Positions 1-7,898 of a stretch of DNA of 25,598 bases are shown one piece after another. Every line of letters starts with the position of its first letter. Position 1 is the first letter of the stretch. The notes under the pieces are model-generated. The model was not told the origin of the DNA. It searched no databases and was given only the letters and a program-made list of their open reading frames with translations. The position numbers were made by a program, and so were the translations under genes. This DNA is from JBDTSW01 sp039930945 (GTDB taxonomy: Bacteria > Actinomycetota > Thermoleophilia > Solirubrobacterales > 70-9): NCBI GenBank assembly GCA_039930945.1, contig JBDTSW010000018.1:1-25598 (forward strand), written 5' to 3'.

Positions 1-515
1 ACGATGCGCGGCTCGACGTCGAAGTAGCGGCAGAACTTCTCCCAGACGACGTGCACGTCGCCGCCGAAGACGAGGTTCGGCTTGTCGATCGGCTTGCCCG
101 CTGCCTGGCGTCGCTGGCGCCACTTCCACTTCAGCGACAGGGCCCCGAGCATGATCGCCTCCGAGGAGCCCTGGGTACGGGCGCCGGTCGTCTCGCCCGG
201 CGCGTGAAAGAGGTCGGCGAGCATGCGGATGCAGCGCTGCTCGATCTCGGCGGTCTGCGGGTACTCGGCGTGATCGATGAAGTTGCGGTGCAGGTTCTCG
301 GTGATGATCTGCTGCGCCTCGGGCTCCATCCAGGTGGTCACGAACGTCGCCAGGTTGCGCTCCGGTATCCCGTCGAGGACGAGCTCCTCGGTGATCAGGC
401 GCATCGCCGGCACCGGCTCCATCGCGGCCTCCGGGAACTTGTGGTCGGGTACGCCCTCTGTCAGCCATTTGGCGGCGACGGCGTCCTCGAACGGTGGGGC
501 CTTGCTGTCGTGCAC
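1..515 (-). CDS. gad: Glutamate decarboxylase, N-terminal part (cut by window edge)
   Basis: PLP-dependent decarboxylase turning glutamate into GABA and CO2 while consuming a proton. Reading the minus strand from a GTG at 515 gives 171 residues with no stop before the edge. They include ELVLDGIPERNLATFVTT, then a segment with NLHRNFIDHAEYPQTAEIE and TTGARTQGSSEAIMLGAL, which match the N-terminal and substrate/PLP-proximal conserved blocks of bacterial GadA/GadB. The start is supported by an AGGAGG (minus strand; positions 521-526) five bases upstream of the GTG. The PLP lysine and C-terminus lie outside the window. The gene diverges from cydA. GAD serves acid resistance or GABA-shunt metabolism in other bacteria; no antiporter gene is visible here, so the role is open. 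Family assignment is firm; only the N-terminal third is seen. Confidence 0.9.
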   Translation of the reverse strand, partial: MHDSKAPPFEDAVAAKWLTEGVPDHKFPEAAMEPVPAMRLITEELVLDGIPERNLATFVTTWMEPEAQQIITENLHRNFIDHAEYPQTAEIEQRCIRMLADLFHAPGETTGARTQGSSEAIMLGALSLKWKWRQRRQAAGKPIDKPNLVFGGDVHVVWEKFCRYFDVEPRI

Positions 516-588
516 TGCTGCCTCCTGGGGTCGGTGGTCGGATCTAAGCGTAGATAGTTCCGTCTGGTGTTCGCGTAGGTTCTTGCCG

Positions 589-864
589 ATGGATGGTCGC
601 TCAATCGCCCTCGCCGCGGCCTTCTGCTTCGCCCTTGCGGCCACCCTGCAGCAGCGCATGTATCTCGGGGAGCAGCGCATGTATCTCGGGGTGCACCTCT
701 ATTACCTGAGTGGCGTCCTGGGGCACCGCCTCGGGGTCCTCCGGGCGTGGATCCTGGCCCGGTTCGGGGTGGTGGAAAACCGAGTGATCGAGGACATGCT
801 GCCGGCGGCGGCGCAGCCGCGGACGGGCATCGTCAACAGCGAGCGGGAGTCGGAAGTCCGCTGA
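589..864 (+). pseudogene. Doubtful small ORF, possible remnant of a membrane protein gene
   Basis: An ATG at 589 opens 91 codons to a TGA at 862-864. The first ~22 residues (SIALAAAFCFALAATLQQ) look like the opening transmembrane helix of an EamA/DMT-type permease. After that a 7-codon unit (QRMYLGE) is repeated once because of the DNA duplication at 650-691, and the remainder resembles nothing I recognise. No clear Shine-Dalgarno sequence precedes the ATG. It could be the broken 5' end of a lost transporter gene, a small membrane protein, or chance coding. It ends 24 bases before the chosen cydA start. Confidence 0.25.
650..691. repeat. Exact 21-bp tandem duplication
   Basis: The 21-mer beginning AGCAGCGCATG and ending CTCGGGG occurs twice head to tail (650-670 and 671-691) without mismatch. 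The length is a multiple of three, so it keeps any overlapping frame open. It lies in the gad/cydA spacer. It looks like a recent slippage duplication. Confidence 0.9.
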
Positions 865-887
865 TCGAGTCGCTGACAACGCTCGCC

Positions 888-2261
888 GTGTCCTCCCAGC
901 TGCTGCCCGCGCGCCAGCAGATGGCGTTCACGCTGGGCTTTCACATCATCCTCGCCTGCCTTGGCGTCGCCTTTCCGGCGATCATGCTGATCGCCAACTA
1001 CATCGGGCTGCGCCGCGACGACCCGGTCGCATTGGAGCTGGCCCGGCGGTGGTCGAAGGTCGCCGCGGTCACGGTCGCGGTCGGAGCCGTCACCGGCACG
1101 GTTCTCTCGTTCGAGTTCGGGCTGCTGTGGCCCGAGTTCACGAAGCGCTTCGGGGAGGTCTTCGGGGTGTTGTTCACGATCGAGGGGATCTTCTTCTTCC
1201 TCGAGGCGATCTTTCTGACGATCTATATCTTCGGCTGGAAGCGACTGACTGGCTGGAAGCATTTCTGGACGGGCGTGCCGGTCGCGATCTGCGGGATCGG
1301 GGGCGCCTTCTCGGTGGTCGCCGTCAACTCATGGATGAACCAGCCGCAGGGCTTCACCCTGGGCGCCGACGGCGCCGTCACCGACGTCGATCCGCTGAAG
1401 GTGATCTTCAACAACGCGGTCCCCTACGAGGTTCCGCACATGATCCTGGCCGCCTATCTGGTCACCTGCTTCCTGGTCGCCTCGGTCTACGCGGTCGGGA
1501 TGCTGCGGGGCCGCCGCGACCGCCACCACCGCCTCGGCCTGCTGATCCCGCTCACCGTCGGCTGCATCCTGGCGCCGGTCCAGTTCATCGTCGGCGACAC
1601 GGCGGCGCGCGAGATCGCCAAGGACCAGCCGATCAAGTTCGCGGCAATGGAATGCGTGCAGACGACATCGACCGACGTCACCGAATACCTCGGCGGCCGC
1701 TGCACCGATGACGGCGTCAAGGGCGGAATCGGGATCCCCGGGCTCGACTCCTGGCTGGTCGGGTTCAGCACCGACACGCAGGTCACCGGCCTCGACACCG
1801 TGCCCGCCAAGGACCGGCCACCGGCCAACACCCTGCTGCACTGGTCCTTCGACTTCATGGTCGGGGTGGGCTCGGCGCTGATCGGACTGGGGCTGTGGTT
1901 CGGGTTCGTCTGGTGGCGAAGGCGCGACATCCCGCAGACCAAGTGGTTCCTGCGCGCCGTCGCCGTCTCGGGGGTGGCGACGGTGCTGGCGATGGAGGCC
2001 GGCTGGATCGTGACCGAGGTCGGCCGCCAGCCCTGGATCGTCTATGAGGTGATGCGGACCGAGGACGCCGTCACCGGCGCCAGCGGGATCTGGGTGACCT
2101 TCGGCCTGGTCGTCGTCCTCTACGCGGCGCTCGGGGCGGCGATGATACTGGTGCTGCGCTCGATGGCGCGGCGCTGGCGCCAGGGGGAGTCCCTCGACGA
2201 GCAGGTTCCCTACGGGCCCGGAGAAGGCGCTCCCTCCCCGGTCGAGAGAGGCTCGGAGTGA
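888..2261 (+). CDS. cydA: Cytochrome bd-type quinol oxidase subunit I
   Basis: Membrane quinol oxidase core subunit that oxidises quinol and reduces O2 at a heme b/d centre, typically with high O2 affinity. With a GTG start at 888 the protein has 457 residues and the heme ligand in GFHII falls at His19, the same number as in E. coli CydA. Other visible family marks are His184 in EVPHM (second heme b/d-region ligand), Met324 in SFDFMVGVG, a Q-loop motif QPIKFAAME at ~247-255, and GRQPW at ~379-383. The Q-loop is of the short type. Several hydrophobic transmembrane helices are evident. The frame stays open upstream to an ATG at 747, but that extension is charged, low-complexity sequence not typical of CydA, so it was rejected. 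No strong RBS marks 888, and a CTG at 861 is an alternative. It overlaps cydB by four bases (GTGA). No cydDC is present in the window. Confidence 0.93.
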   Translation: MSSQLLPARQQMAFTLGFHIILACLGVAFPAIMLIANYIGLRRDDPVALELARRWSKVAAVTVAVGAVTGTVLSFEFGLLWPEFTKRFGEVFGVLFTIEGIFFFLEAIFLTIYIFGWKRLTGWKHFWTGVPVAICGIGGAFSVVAVNSWMNQPQGFTLGADGAVTDVDPLKVIFNNAVPYEVPHMILAAYLVTCFLVASVYAVGMLRGRRDRHHRLGLLIPLTVGCILAPVQFIVGDTAAREIAKDQPIKFAAMECVQTTSTDVTEYLGGRCTDDGVKGGIGIPGLDSWLVGFSTDTQVTGLDTVPAKDRPPANTLLHWSFDFMVGVGSALIGLGLWFGFVWWRRRDIPQTKWFLRAVAVSGVATVLAMEAGWIVTEVGRQPWIVYEVMRTEDAVTGASGIWVTFGLVVVLYAALGAAMILVLRSMARRWRQGESLDEQVPYGPGEGAPSPVERGSE

Positions 2262-3298
2262 GCACCGCCGACGCCGTCGCCGGCGTGCTCTGGGTCGGCG
2301 TCACCCTCTACGCGGTCTTCGGCGGCGCCGACTTCGGCGCGGGCTTCTGGTCGCTGTTCGCCGGGCGCAGTGAGCGCGGTGAGCGGGTGCGCTCGCTGAT
2401 CGATTGGGCCATAGGACCGGTCTGGGAGTCCAACCACGTCTGGCTGATCTTCGTGCTGGTGGTGCTCTGGACCGCCTTCTCGGGCGCCTTCGCGGCGGTC
2501 TTCTCGACCCTCTTCATCCCGCTCAGCCTCGCCGCCCTGGGGATCGTCCTGCGGGGCTCCGGGTTCGCCTTCCAACGGCTCGCGCCCGGCCCTCGGGAGC
2601 GCCGTGTCTCCCGGGCCCTATTCGGGCTCTCGTCCCTGCTCACCCCGTTCTTCATGGGCACCGTGGTGGGCGCCGTCGCCTCCGGGCGGGTGCCGCTGGG
2701 CAACGCCGAGGGAGACCCGGTGACGAGCTGGGTCAACGCCGTCTCGCTGCTGACCGGCGCGCTGTTCGTCGCCACCAGCGCCTACCTCGCGGCCGTCTTT
2801 TTGGTCAGCGACTCGCGCAGGGCGGGCGACGGCGACCTCGAGCGCTACTTCACGACGCGGGCTCTCGGCGCCGCCGTCGTGGCCGGTGCCCTCGGTCTGG
2901 CCGGGCTCTTCGTCTTCCGGGCCGACGCGCGCTACATCTACGATGGCCTGGTCGGCGAGGCGCTGCCCTTGGTGATCCTCTCGGCCGTCTGCGGCCTCGG
3001 CGTGCTGGCGCTGCTGCGCCGCGGCGCGCACCGGGGCGCCCGCGTGCTCGCGGCGGGGGCGCTGGCGGCGATGATCTGGGCCTGGGGCGTGGCGCAGTTC
3101 CCCTACCTGCTGCCCGAGACGCTGACGGTCTCGGCCGGCGCCGCCGACCCGGACACCCTGACCGAGGTGCTGATCGTGTTTGCCGCCGCCGTATTGTTCG
3201 TGATCCCGTCGCTCGGCCTGCTCTACGCGCTCACCCAGCGCAGCGTCCTCGAGGGCGAGGTCGCCGCCCCCCGGCCGAAGGGGTCCGTCGAGGGCTGA
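2258..3298 (+). CDS. cydB: Cytochrome bd-type quinol oxidase subunit II
   Basis: Second membrane subunit of the bd oxidase, structurally pairing with CydA. The 346-residue product starts at GTG 2258 inside the last codons of cydA, implying translational coupling. It has the CydB hallmarks: an N-terminal helix followed by YAVFGGADFGAGFW, then IGPVWESNHVWLIF around residues 50-64, and about eight or nine hydrophobic helices through to the C-terminus. Length is close to the usual ~340-380. It is followed at once by a strong hairpin (3307-3342), so cydAB appears to be a two-gene operon. A CydX-like small subunit gene is not seen downstream. Confidence 0.93.
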   Translation: MSTADAVAGVLWVGVTLYAVFGGADFGAGFWSLFAGRSERGERVRSLIDWAIGPVWESNHVWLIFVLVVLWTAFSGAFAAVFSTLFIPLSLAALGIVLRGSGFAFQRLAPGPRERRVSRALFGLSSLLTPFFMGTVVGAVASGRVPLGNAEGDPVTSWVNAVSLLTGALFVATSAYLAAVFLVSDSRRAGDGDLERYFTTRALGAAVVAGALGLAGLFVFRADARYIYDGLVGEALPLVILSAVCGLGVLALLRRGAHRGARVLAAGALAAMIWAWGVAQFPYLLPETLTVSAGAADPDTLTEVLIVFAAAVLFVIPSLGLLYALTQRSVLEGEVAAPRPKGSVEG

Positions 3299-3306
3299 CC
3301 CACGGT

Positions 3307-3346
3307 CGGAGTAGCGGGCCGGGCTATCGGTCCGCTACTCCGTCTT
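3307..3346 (+). terminator. Intrinsic terminator after cydB, overlapping the 3' end of treT
   Basis: CGGAGTAGCGG (3307-3317) pairs perfectly with CCGCTACTCCG (3332-3342). A G-U pair plus three more pairs extend the stem inward to ~15 bp around a 6-base loop, and TCTT follows on the plus strand. The hairpin sits between convergent cydB and treT, and its right half is within the last treT codons, so it may act in both directions, though only the plus side has a T-rich tail. Confidence 0.75.
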
Positions 3347-4760
3347 GTGCCTGAAGCATTCCCGCGATCAGCTGCACGTACTCGACCAGGTGGCGGGTAC
3401 TGAGGAACGATTTGCGCACTCGCTCGCGGCCGGCGATACCGATCGCCTCGGCGCGGTCGGGGTCATCGAGCAGGGTGTCGATCGCCTCCGCCACCGCCGC
3501 GAGGTCGGCCGGATCGTCCACCAGCAGCCCCGAAACTCCGTCGACGATCTGGTCCTGGATGCCGCCGATCCGGCCCGCGACCACCGGCCGCGCCTTCCAC
3601 ATCGCCTCGGCCACGGTGAGGCCGAACCCCTCCGCGAGGCTCTTCTGCAGGATGACGTCGGCGCGGCGCTGGATCGCGTTGACGATGGCCGCGTTCTCCT
3701 CGATGTCCTCCATCGGCAGGCAGGCGAGATGGACCCTCGCCCTGACCTCGGACGGGAGGCGCTGCCACTGATCGCGAACCTCGGCCAGGACCTCGGCGCC
3801 CTCGGGATCGTCTGCGATCTCGGCGACCGCCGGGCCCGCGAGGAGCAGATGGGCCTCGGGGTGGCGGCAGTGCTCGGCAAAGCAGCGCAGCACGCCGGTC
3901 GGGTCCTTGAGCCGGTCCCAGCGTGAGACCTGGACGACCAGCGGGCTGTCGTCGGGAATCAGCCCCTCCTGGTCGACCTCTGCGGCGCGGTCGACCCGGG
4001 TCCGGGTGCCATCCTCGCGGGTGAACATGGGCGCCTGGCCGTCAAGGTGGGCGAGCCCCGCCCGGGCCACGATCGCCCGGACCGCCTCCGCGTCGAGGTC
4101 CTGGTTCTTGGGGGAGAAGGCGTCGATCGAGGGTGCGACCAGCCAGAGCTTCTCCTTCTCCAACCCCTCCCAGGCAAACGTCCGCCTCGAGAAGACGTAC
4201 GCGTCCGCGCTGCTGACGTAGTCCTCGAGGAACGCCCAGGCGTTCCTGGCCAGCTCGTTCGGGCGATCGAGCCCGACATGGCAGCGCCAGACGACGCTGA
4301 CATCTCGCGACTTGATGTGGGGGGCAAGGCCTGCGGTCTGGGGGTCGTGCAGGTAGACGACGTCTCCCTTCTGGACCAGGGCCGTGAGCTCAGCGGCGCT
4401 CTCCAGCAGCCCCCGCTCGTAGATCTCGCGTTCCCGCCTGCCGAGCTCGCCGCCGTCACCGGGCGCGCCGTGGAGATGGTTGTGGATCCGCTTGGTGACC
4501 CGGAAGAAGTCCTCGTCTCCGTCGATCGTCACCCAGCGCAGGTCGACGCCGGCTCCGCGCGCGTAGGCCAGCAGCGACCGAAGCATCTCGGCCACTCCTC
4601 CGCCTCGGGCCGTGGAGTTGACGTGCCAGATCACGCGCCCGGCGAGCAGGCGCTCGGCCTCGCCGATCGCCGCCTCGACCTGTGAGTAGTCGGCTCCCAG
4701 CACGGCCCTGAACCGCTCCATCGAAGCCGGAGCGATCGGGACCTGGGTCAGCGCCGCCAT
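3324..4760 (-). CDS. treT: TreT-like trehalose synthase (GT4 glycosyltransferase)
   Basis: Predicted cytosolic retaining glycosyltransferase that joins a nucleotide-activated glucose to glucose to give trehalose. The 478-residue product has a GT4 two-Rossmann layout. The N-terminal part carries VIWHVNSTARGGGVAEML, typical of the TreT/trehalose-phosphorylase group. The C-terminal part has VVQVSRWDRLKDP followed by ADVILQKSLAEGFGLTVAEA with the E-x7-E nucleotide-sugar signature, then a GGI segment. The ATG at 4760 was chosen because GGAG lies six bases upstream and the protein then begins like the family. The frame stays open to 4883, but that extra 41-residue arginine-rich stretch looks untranslated. 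Trehalose phosphorylase is the main alternative activity. The gene stands alone, convergent to cydAB and divergent from the por operon. Confidence 0.82.
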   Translation of the reverse strand: MAALTQVPIAPASMERFRAVLGADYSQVEAAIGEAERLLAGRVIWHVNSTARGGGVAEMLRSLLAYARGAGVDLRWVTIDGDEDFFRVTKRIHNHLHGAPGDGGELGRREREIYERGLLESAAELTALVQKGDVVYLHDPQTAGLAPHIKSRDVSVVWRCHVGLDRPNELARNAWAFLEDYVSSADAYVFSRRTFAWEGLEKEKLWLVAPSIDAFSPKNQDLDAEAVRAIVARAGLAHLDGQAPMFTREDGTRTRVDRAAEVDQEGLIPDDSPLVVQVSRWDRLKDPTGVLRCFAEHCRHPEAHLLLAGPAVAEIADDPEGAEVLAEVRDQWQRLPSEVRARVHLACLPMEDIEENAAIVNAIQRRADVILQKSLAEGFGLTVAEAMWKARPVVAGRIGGIQDQIVDGVSGLLVDDPADLAAVAEAIDTLLDDPDRAEAIGIAGRERVRKSFLSTRHLVEYVQLIAGMLQAQDGVADR

Positions 4761-4929
4761 GCCCTGCTCCGAGCAGCGCCGCCGTAGCCGGTGATGAGCT
4801 TTCGCTGGGCCATGGTGGCTGGGCCGGAGCCTACTGATACCTGGTGTCGGAGCCTCACCGCCAGCCTGCGGGCGGACGCTCACTAGAGTAGGTGAGCCAG
4901 GGGAGAGTGCAGCTACGAAGGAGGAGCAG
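4761..4929. promoter_or_regulatory. Divergent promoter region treT / por operon
   Basis: A 169-base spacer between divergent genes. On the plus strand TAGAGT (4884-4889) fits the actinobacterial TAnnnT -10 pattern and would place transcription start near 4896, leaving a short leader that contains the excellent AAGGAGG (4918-4924) for porG. No good -35 is seen, which is common in this phylum. On the minus strand TAGGCT is a weaker -10 candidate for treT. Confidence 0.4.
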
Positions 4930-5511
4930 ATCTTCCAGATTCGTATCCATGGACGCGGCGGTCAGGGGGTCGTGACGGCGGCTGAGATGCTCTCGATCGC
5001 CGCCTTTTCCGAGGGTCGCCATGCGCAAGCGTTTCCCACCTTCGGATCGGAGCGCATGGGCGCGCCGGTGACCTCCTTCTGCCGCATCGACGACGCGCCG
5101 ATTCGGATTCGCGAGCCGATCTCCGACCCCGATGCGCTGATCATTCAGGACCCCACGCTGCTCCATCAGGTCGACCTGTTCAGCGGGCTCGGCGACCACG
5201 GATACATCCTCATCAACAGCTCGAAGAGCTTCGACGAACTGGGCCTGGGGGAGTTCGTCGGTCGCTTCCCCCGCGAGCGCCTGCTGACCGTTCCGGCCAC
5301 CGAGATCGCCCGCGAGCAGCTGGGACGGCCGGTGCCCAACACGGTGTTGCTCGGCGGCTTCGCCGCGCTCAGCGGCCTGGTCATGATCGAGTCGGTCGCC
5401 AAGGCGATCCGCGAGAAGTTCTCGGGGACCGTCGCGAAGAAGAACGTCCTCGCCGCCGAGCGGGCGTTCGGGTACGTGCAAGACGAGATCAAGGAGCTCG
5501 CCCGTGCGTAG
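4930..5511 (+). CDS. porG: 2-oxoacid:ferredoxin oxidoreductase gamma subunit (non-canonical start likely)
   Basis: Gamma component of a pyruvate/2-oxoacid ferredoxin oxidoreductase. It binds CoA-side structures and completes the enzyme that converts 2-oxoacid + CoA to acyl-CoA + CO2 with reduction of a low-potential carrier. The 193-residue product carries the family's opening IRIHGRGGQGVVTAAEML and then AFPTFGSERMGAPV, as in PorG/KorC proteins. No ATG, GTG or TTG exists in frame before the GGQG motif; the first is GTG 4969, which would delete it. The perfect AAGGAGG at 4918-4924 is five bases upstream of an ATC at 4930, so initiation at ATC (or ATT 4939) is inferred; a sequencing error is the alternative. 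Overlaps porA by eight bases. Confidence 0.85.
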   Translation: MFQIRIHGRGGQGVVTAAEMLSIAAFSEGRHAQAFPTFGSERMGAPVTSFCRIDDAPIRIREPISDPDALIIQDPTLLHQVDLFSGLGDHGYILINSSKSFDELGLGEFVGRFPRERLLTVPATEIAREQLGRPVPNTVLLGGFAALSGLVMIESVAKAIREKFSGTVAKKNVLAAERAFGYVQDEIKELARA

Positions 5512-6757
5512 GCAGGAGGAGGGGTCCCGCGCCGTTGCCGAGGCGGTGGCGCTGTGCCGCCCCGAGGTGATCAGCGCCTATCCGATCTCGCCCCAGACAC
5601 ATATCGTCGAGCACCTCTCCGACCTCGTGCGGACCGGGGATATCGAGCCCTGCGAGTACCTCATGGTCGAGTCGGAGTTCGCCGCGATGTCGGCCGCGAT
5701 CGGCGCCTCCGCGACCGGCGCCCGCGCCTACACGGCAACCGCCAGCCAGGGCCTGCTCTACATGGTCGAGGCCCTCTACAACGCCTCCGGACTCGGCCTG
5801 CCGATCGTGATGACCGTGGCCAATCGCGCGATCGGCGCACCGATCAACATCTGGAACGACCACTCCGACTCGATGTCCCAGCGCGACTCCGGTTGGATTC
5901 AGCTCTACGCCCAGACCAACCAGGAGGCGCTGGACATGCACATCCAGGCGTTCAGAATTGCCGAGGAGGTGTCACTGCCGGTGATGGTCTGCATGGACGG
6001 CTTCATCCTCACCCACGCCTACGAGGAGGTGGACATCCCCGAGCAGAAGCAGGTCGATGCCTTTCTGCCGGCCTTCCGGCCGCGCCAGCTCTTGGATCCC
6101 GCCGAGCCGGTGACGATCGGGGCCATGGTCGGTCCCGAGGCCTTCTTCGAGGTCAAGTACCTGGCGCACGCCAAGCAGATGCAGGCGATGGACCTGATCC
6201 CTGAGGTGGCGAGTGGGTTCGCGCGCGAGTTCGGGCGCGAGTCCGGCGGGCTGCTGCGCCGCTACCGGACCGAGGATGCCGAGACGATCGTCGTCGCGCT
6301 GGGCTCGGTGCTGGGCACGATCGAGGACGTCGTCGACCACAGGCGGGAGGACGGAGAGGCGATCGGCGCCCTGGGAATCAAGTCGTTCAGGCCCTTCCCC
6401 CTGGAGGAGGTGCGTGAGGCCCTCGAGGGGGCCAAGCGCGTGGTCGTGCTGGAGAAGTGTCTCGCGGTCGGCGTCGGCGGCGTCGTCTCCGCCAACGTGC
6501 GCATGGCTCTCTCCGGGATCGAGCTGCGCGGCTACACCGTGATCGCCGGCCTCGGGGGGCGCTCGATCACTCGTGAGTCGCTTCACAGGCTCTTCGACGC
6601 CGCCGTGCGCGACGAGCTGAAGCCACTCAACTTCCTCGACATGAAGACCGACGTCGTCGAGCGAGAGCTGAGCCGCATCCATCAGGGCCACTCCTCCGGC
6701 TCGCATGAGCAGAACATCCTGCGAGACGTCGGGGTCGTGGCCGCCGAGCCGCATTAG
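5504..6757 (+). CDS. porA: 2-oxoacid (pyruvate):ferredoxin oxidoreductase alpha subunit
   Basis: Alpha subunit with the pyrimidine-binding half of the thiamine diphosphate site. The 417-residue product begins at GTG 5504, seven bases after AAGGAG (5491-5496), and overlaps porG. Visible family marks: SAYPISPQTHIVEHL (residues ~24-38), MVESEF with Glu57 as the likely TPP-activating glutamate, TATASQGLLYMVEALYNASG (77-96), NIWNDHSDSMSQRDSGW (115-131), and a C-terminal transketolase-like domain II containing VVLEKCLAVGVGG. This is the PorA/VorA arrangement rather than the long fused PFOR. Pyruvate is the likely substrate, but branched-chain 2-oxoacids cannot be excluded from sequence alone. Confidence 0.9.
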   Translation: MRRQEEGSRAVAEAVALCRPEVISAYPISPQTHIVEHLSDLVRTGDIEPCEYLMVESEFAAMSAAIGASATGARAYTATASQGLLYMVEALYNASGLGLPIVMTVANRAIGAPINIWNDHSDSMSQRDSGWIQLYAQTNQEALDMHIQAFRIAEEVSLPVMVCMDGFILTHAYEEVDIPEQKQVDAFLPAFRPRQLLDPAEPVTIGAMVGPEAFFEVKYLAHAKQMQAMDLIPEVASGFAREFGRESGGLLRRYRTEDAETIVVALGSVLGTIEDVVDHRREDGEAIGALGIKSFRPFPLEEVREALEGAKRVVVLEKCLAVGVGGVVSANVRMALSGIELRGYTVIAGLGGRSITRESLHRLFDAAVRDELKPLNFLDMKTDVVERELSRIHQGHSSGSHEQNILRDVGVVAAEPH

Positions 6758-6767
6758 GGGGACTTCG

Positions 6768-7898
6768 ATGCCCGAGCAGAAGATCAAGCACTACCAGGCC
6801 GGCACCTTCGTGGTCGGCAACCGCTTGCTCGACCCCGAGCAGCGCTCGGTGCAGGCGCGGATGGAGCGCTCCAACTCGCTCACCTCGGGCCATCGGGCCT
6901 GCCAGGGCTGCGGTGAGGCGCTGGGGGCTCGCTACGTCGTCGACGCCGCGATGCGCGCCACCGACGACAAGCTGATCGCCACCAACGCGACCGGCTGCCT
7001 GGAGGTTTTCTCGACCCCGTATCCAGAGTCCTCGTGGCAGCTCCCCTGGATCCACTCGCTGTTCGGCAACGCACCGGCGGTCGCCACCGGCGTCGCCGCG
7101 GCGCTGAAGGCGAAGGGCCGCGACGACATCCGGGTGATCGGCCAGGGCGGCGACGGCGGCACCCTGGATATCGGCTTCGCCTGCCTCTCGGGGATGTTCG
7201 AGCGAAACGACGACGTGCTCTTCGTCTGCTACGACAACGAGGCCTACATGAACACGGGCGTGCAGCGCTCCAGCGCGACCCCGCCGGCCGCCCGGACGTC
7301 GAACACCAAGCCCGTGGGGGGTCAGCCCGGAAACGTCTTCGGCAAGGGCAAGAACGCGCCGCTGATCGCGATGGCTCACGAGATCCCCTATGTCGCCACC
7401 GCCACCGTCGCCGAGCTGCGCGACCTCGAGGCCAAGGTCGAGCGGGCGATGGAGCTTCGCGGGGCGCGTTACCTGCACGTCTTCGTGCCTTGCCCGCTCG
7501 GCTGGGGCTCGGCCTCCCACGACACGATCCGGCTCGCCCGCCTGGTCAAGGAGACGGGCCTGTTTCCCGTGTTCGAGGCCGAGGACGGTGAGGTCACGAG
7601 CGTCTCCAGGATCCGCAGGCCGGTGCCGGTCGAGGAGTACCTGAAGCTGCAGAAGCGCTACGCGCACCTGTTCGGCGATCCGCCCAACACCGAGGTGATC
7701 GGGCAGATCCAGGCGCGCGCCGACCGCAACATCCGCAACTTCGGCCTCTTGCCCGAGGGCGATCAGAGCGCTGATCTGCCCGGGAGCGCCGCTGACCTCG
7801 CCGGAGAGCGACCGGGCGAAACGGACCCGATCGGCACGGCCGAGGGAGAGACCAGCCTGATGCGCCTGCTCGCCTCCAGCCCGCACGGACCGCAGTGA
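6768..7898 (+). CDS. porB: 2-oxoacid (pyruvate):ferredoxin oxidoreductase beta subunit
   Basis: Beta subunit holding the TPP pyrophosphate site and the proximal [4Fe-4S] cluster. The 376-residue product starts at ATG 6768 behind a GGGGGA, 10 bases after porA. Cluster cysteines are visible as Cys45 and Cys48 in ACQGCGE, Cys77 in NATGC and Cys242 in VPCPLGW. The TPP motif is GDGGTLDIG (~128-136) followed by CYDNEAYMNTG (~154-164). The blocks ATPPAARTSNTKPVGG and GNVFGKGKNAPLIAMAHEIP are characteristic of PorB. The C-terminal ~45 residues are an acidic tail not conserved in the family. It overlaps the next gene by one to four bases, so all four por genes are probably co-translated. Confidence 0.92.
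   Translation: MPEQKIKHYQAGTFVVGNRLLDPEQRSVQARMERSNSLTSGHRACQGCGEALGARYVVDAAMRATDDKLIATNATGCLEVFSTPYPESSWQLPWIHSLFGNAPAVATGVAAALKAKGRDDIRVIGQGGDGGTLDIGFACLSGMFERNDDVLFVCYDNEAYMNTGVQRSSATPPAARTSNTKPVGGQPGNVFGKGKNAPLIAMAHEIPYVATATVAELRDLEAKVERAMELRGARYLHVFVPCPLGWGSASHDTIRLARLVKETGLFPVFEAEDGEVTSVSRIRRPVPVEEYLKLQKRYAHLFGDPPNTEVIGQIQARADRNIRNFGLLPEGDQSADLPGSAADLAGERPGETDPIGTAEGETSLMRLLASSPHGPQ

Larger units (their letters stand above)
516..887. other. Divergent spacer between gad and cydA
   Basis: About 370 bases with no recognised gene. It must hold the promoter of gad (minus) and probably that of cydAB (plus). A TACGCT resembling an actinobacterial -10 lies on the minus strand near 546-551, but no convincing -35 accompanies it. 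The only other structures seen are a doubtful 91-codon ORF (589-864) and a perfect 21-bp tandem duplication (650-691). Confidence 0.5.

Noticed and set aside
51..557. 168-codon plus-strand frame at the left edge
   Set aside because: It is antisense to the glutamate decarboxylase gene, whose translation matches a known family and has a good RBS.
747..887. N-terminal extension of CydA to the ATG at 747
   Set aside because: The added 47 residues are charged and low-complexity, CydA proteins start just before the first helix, and GTG 888 puts the heme ligand at His19 as in E. coli.
3463..4685. Several 100-210 codon frames opposite or out of phase with treT
   Set aside because: They are typical high-GC shadow frames: Arg/Pro/Ser-rich, without domain motifs, and fully covered by the TreT coding sequence.
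4761..4883. 41-residue upstream extension of TreT
   Set aside because: Arg/His/Pro-rich sequence without family similarity; ATG 4760 has a Shine-Dalgarno sequence and a family-like start.
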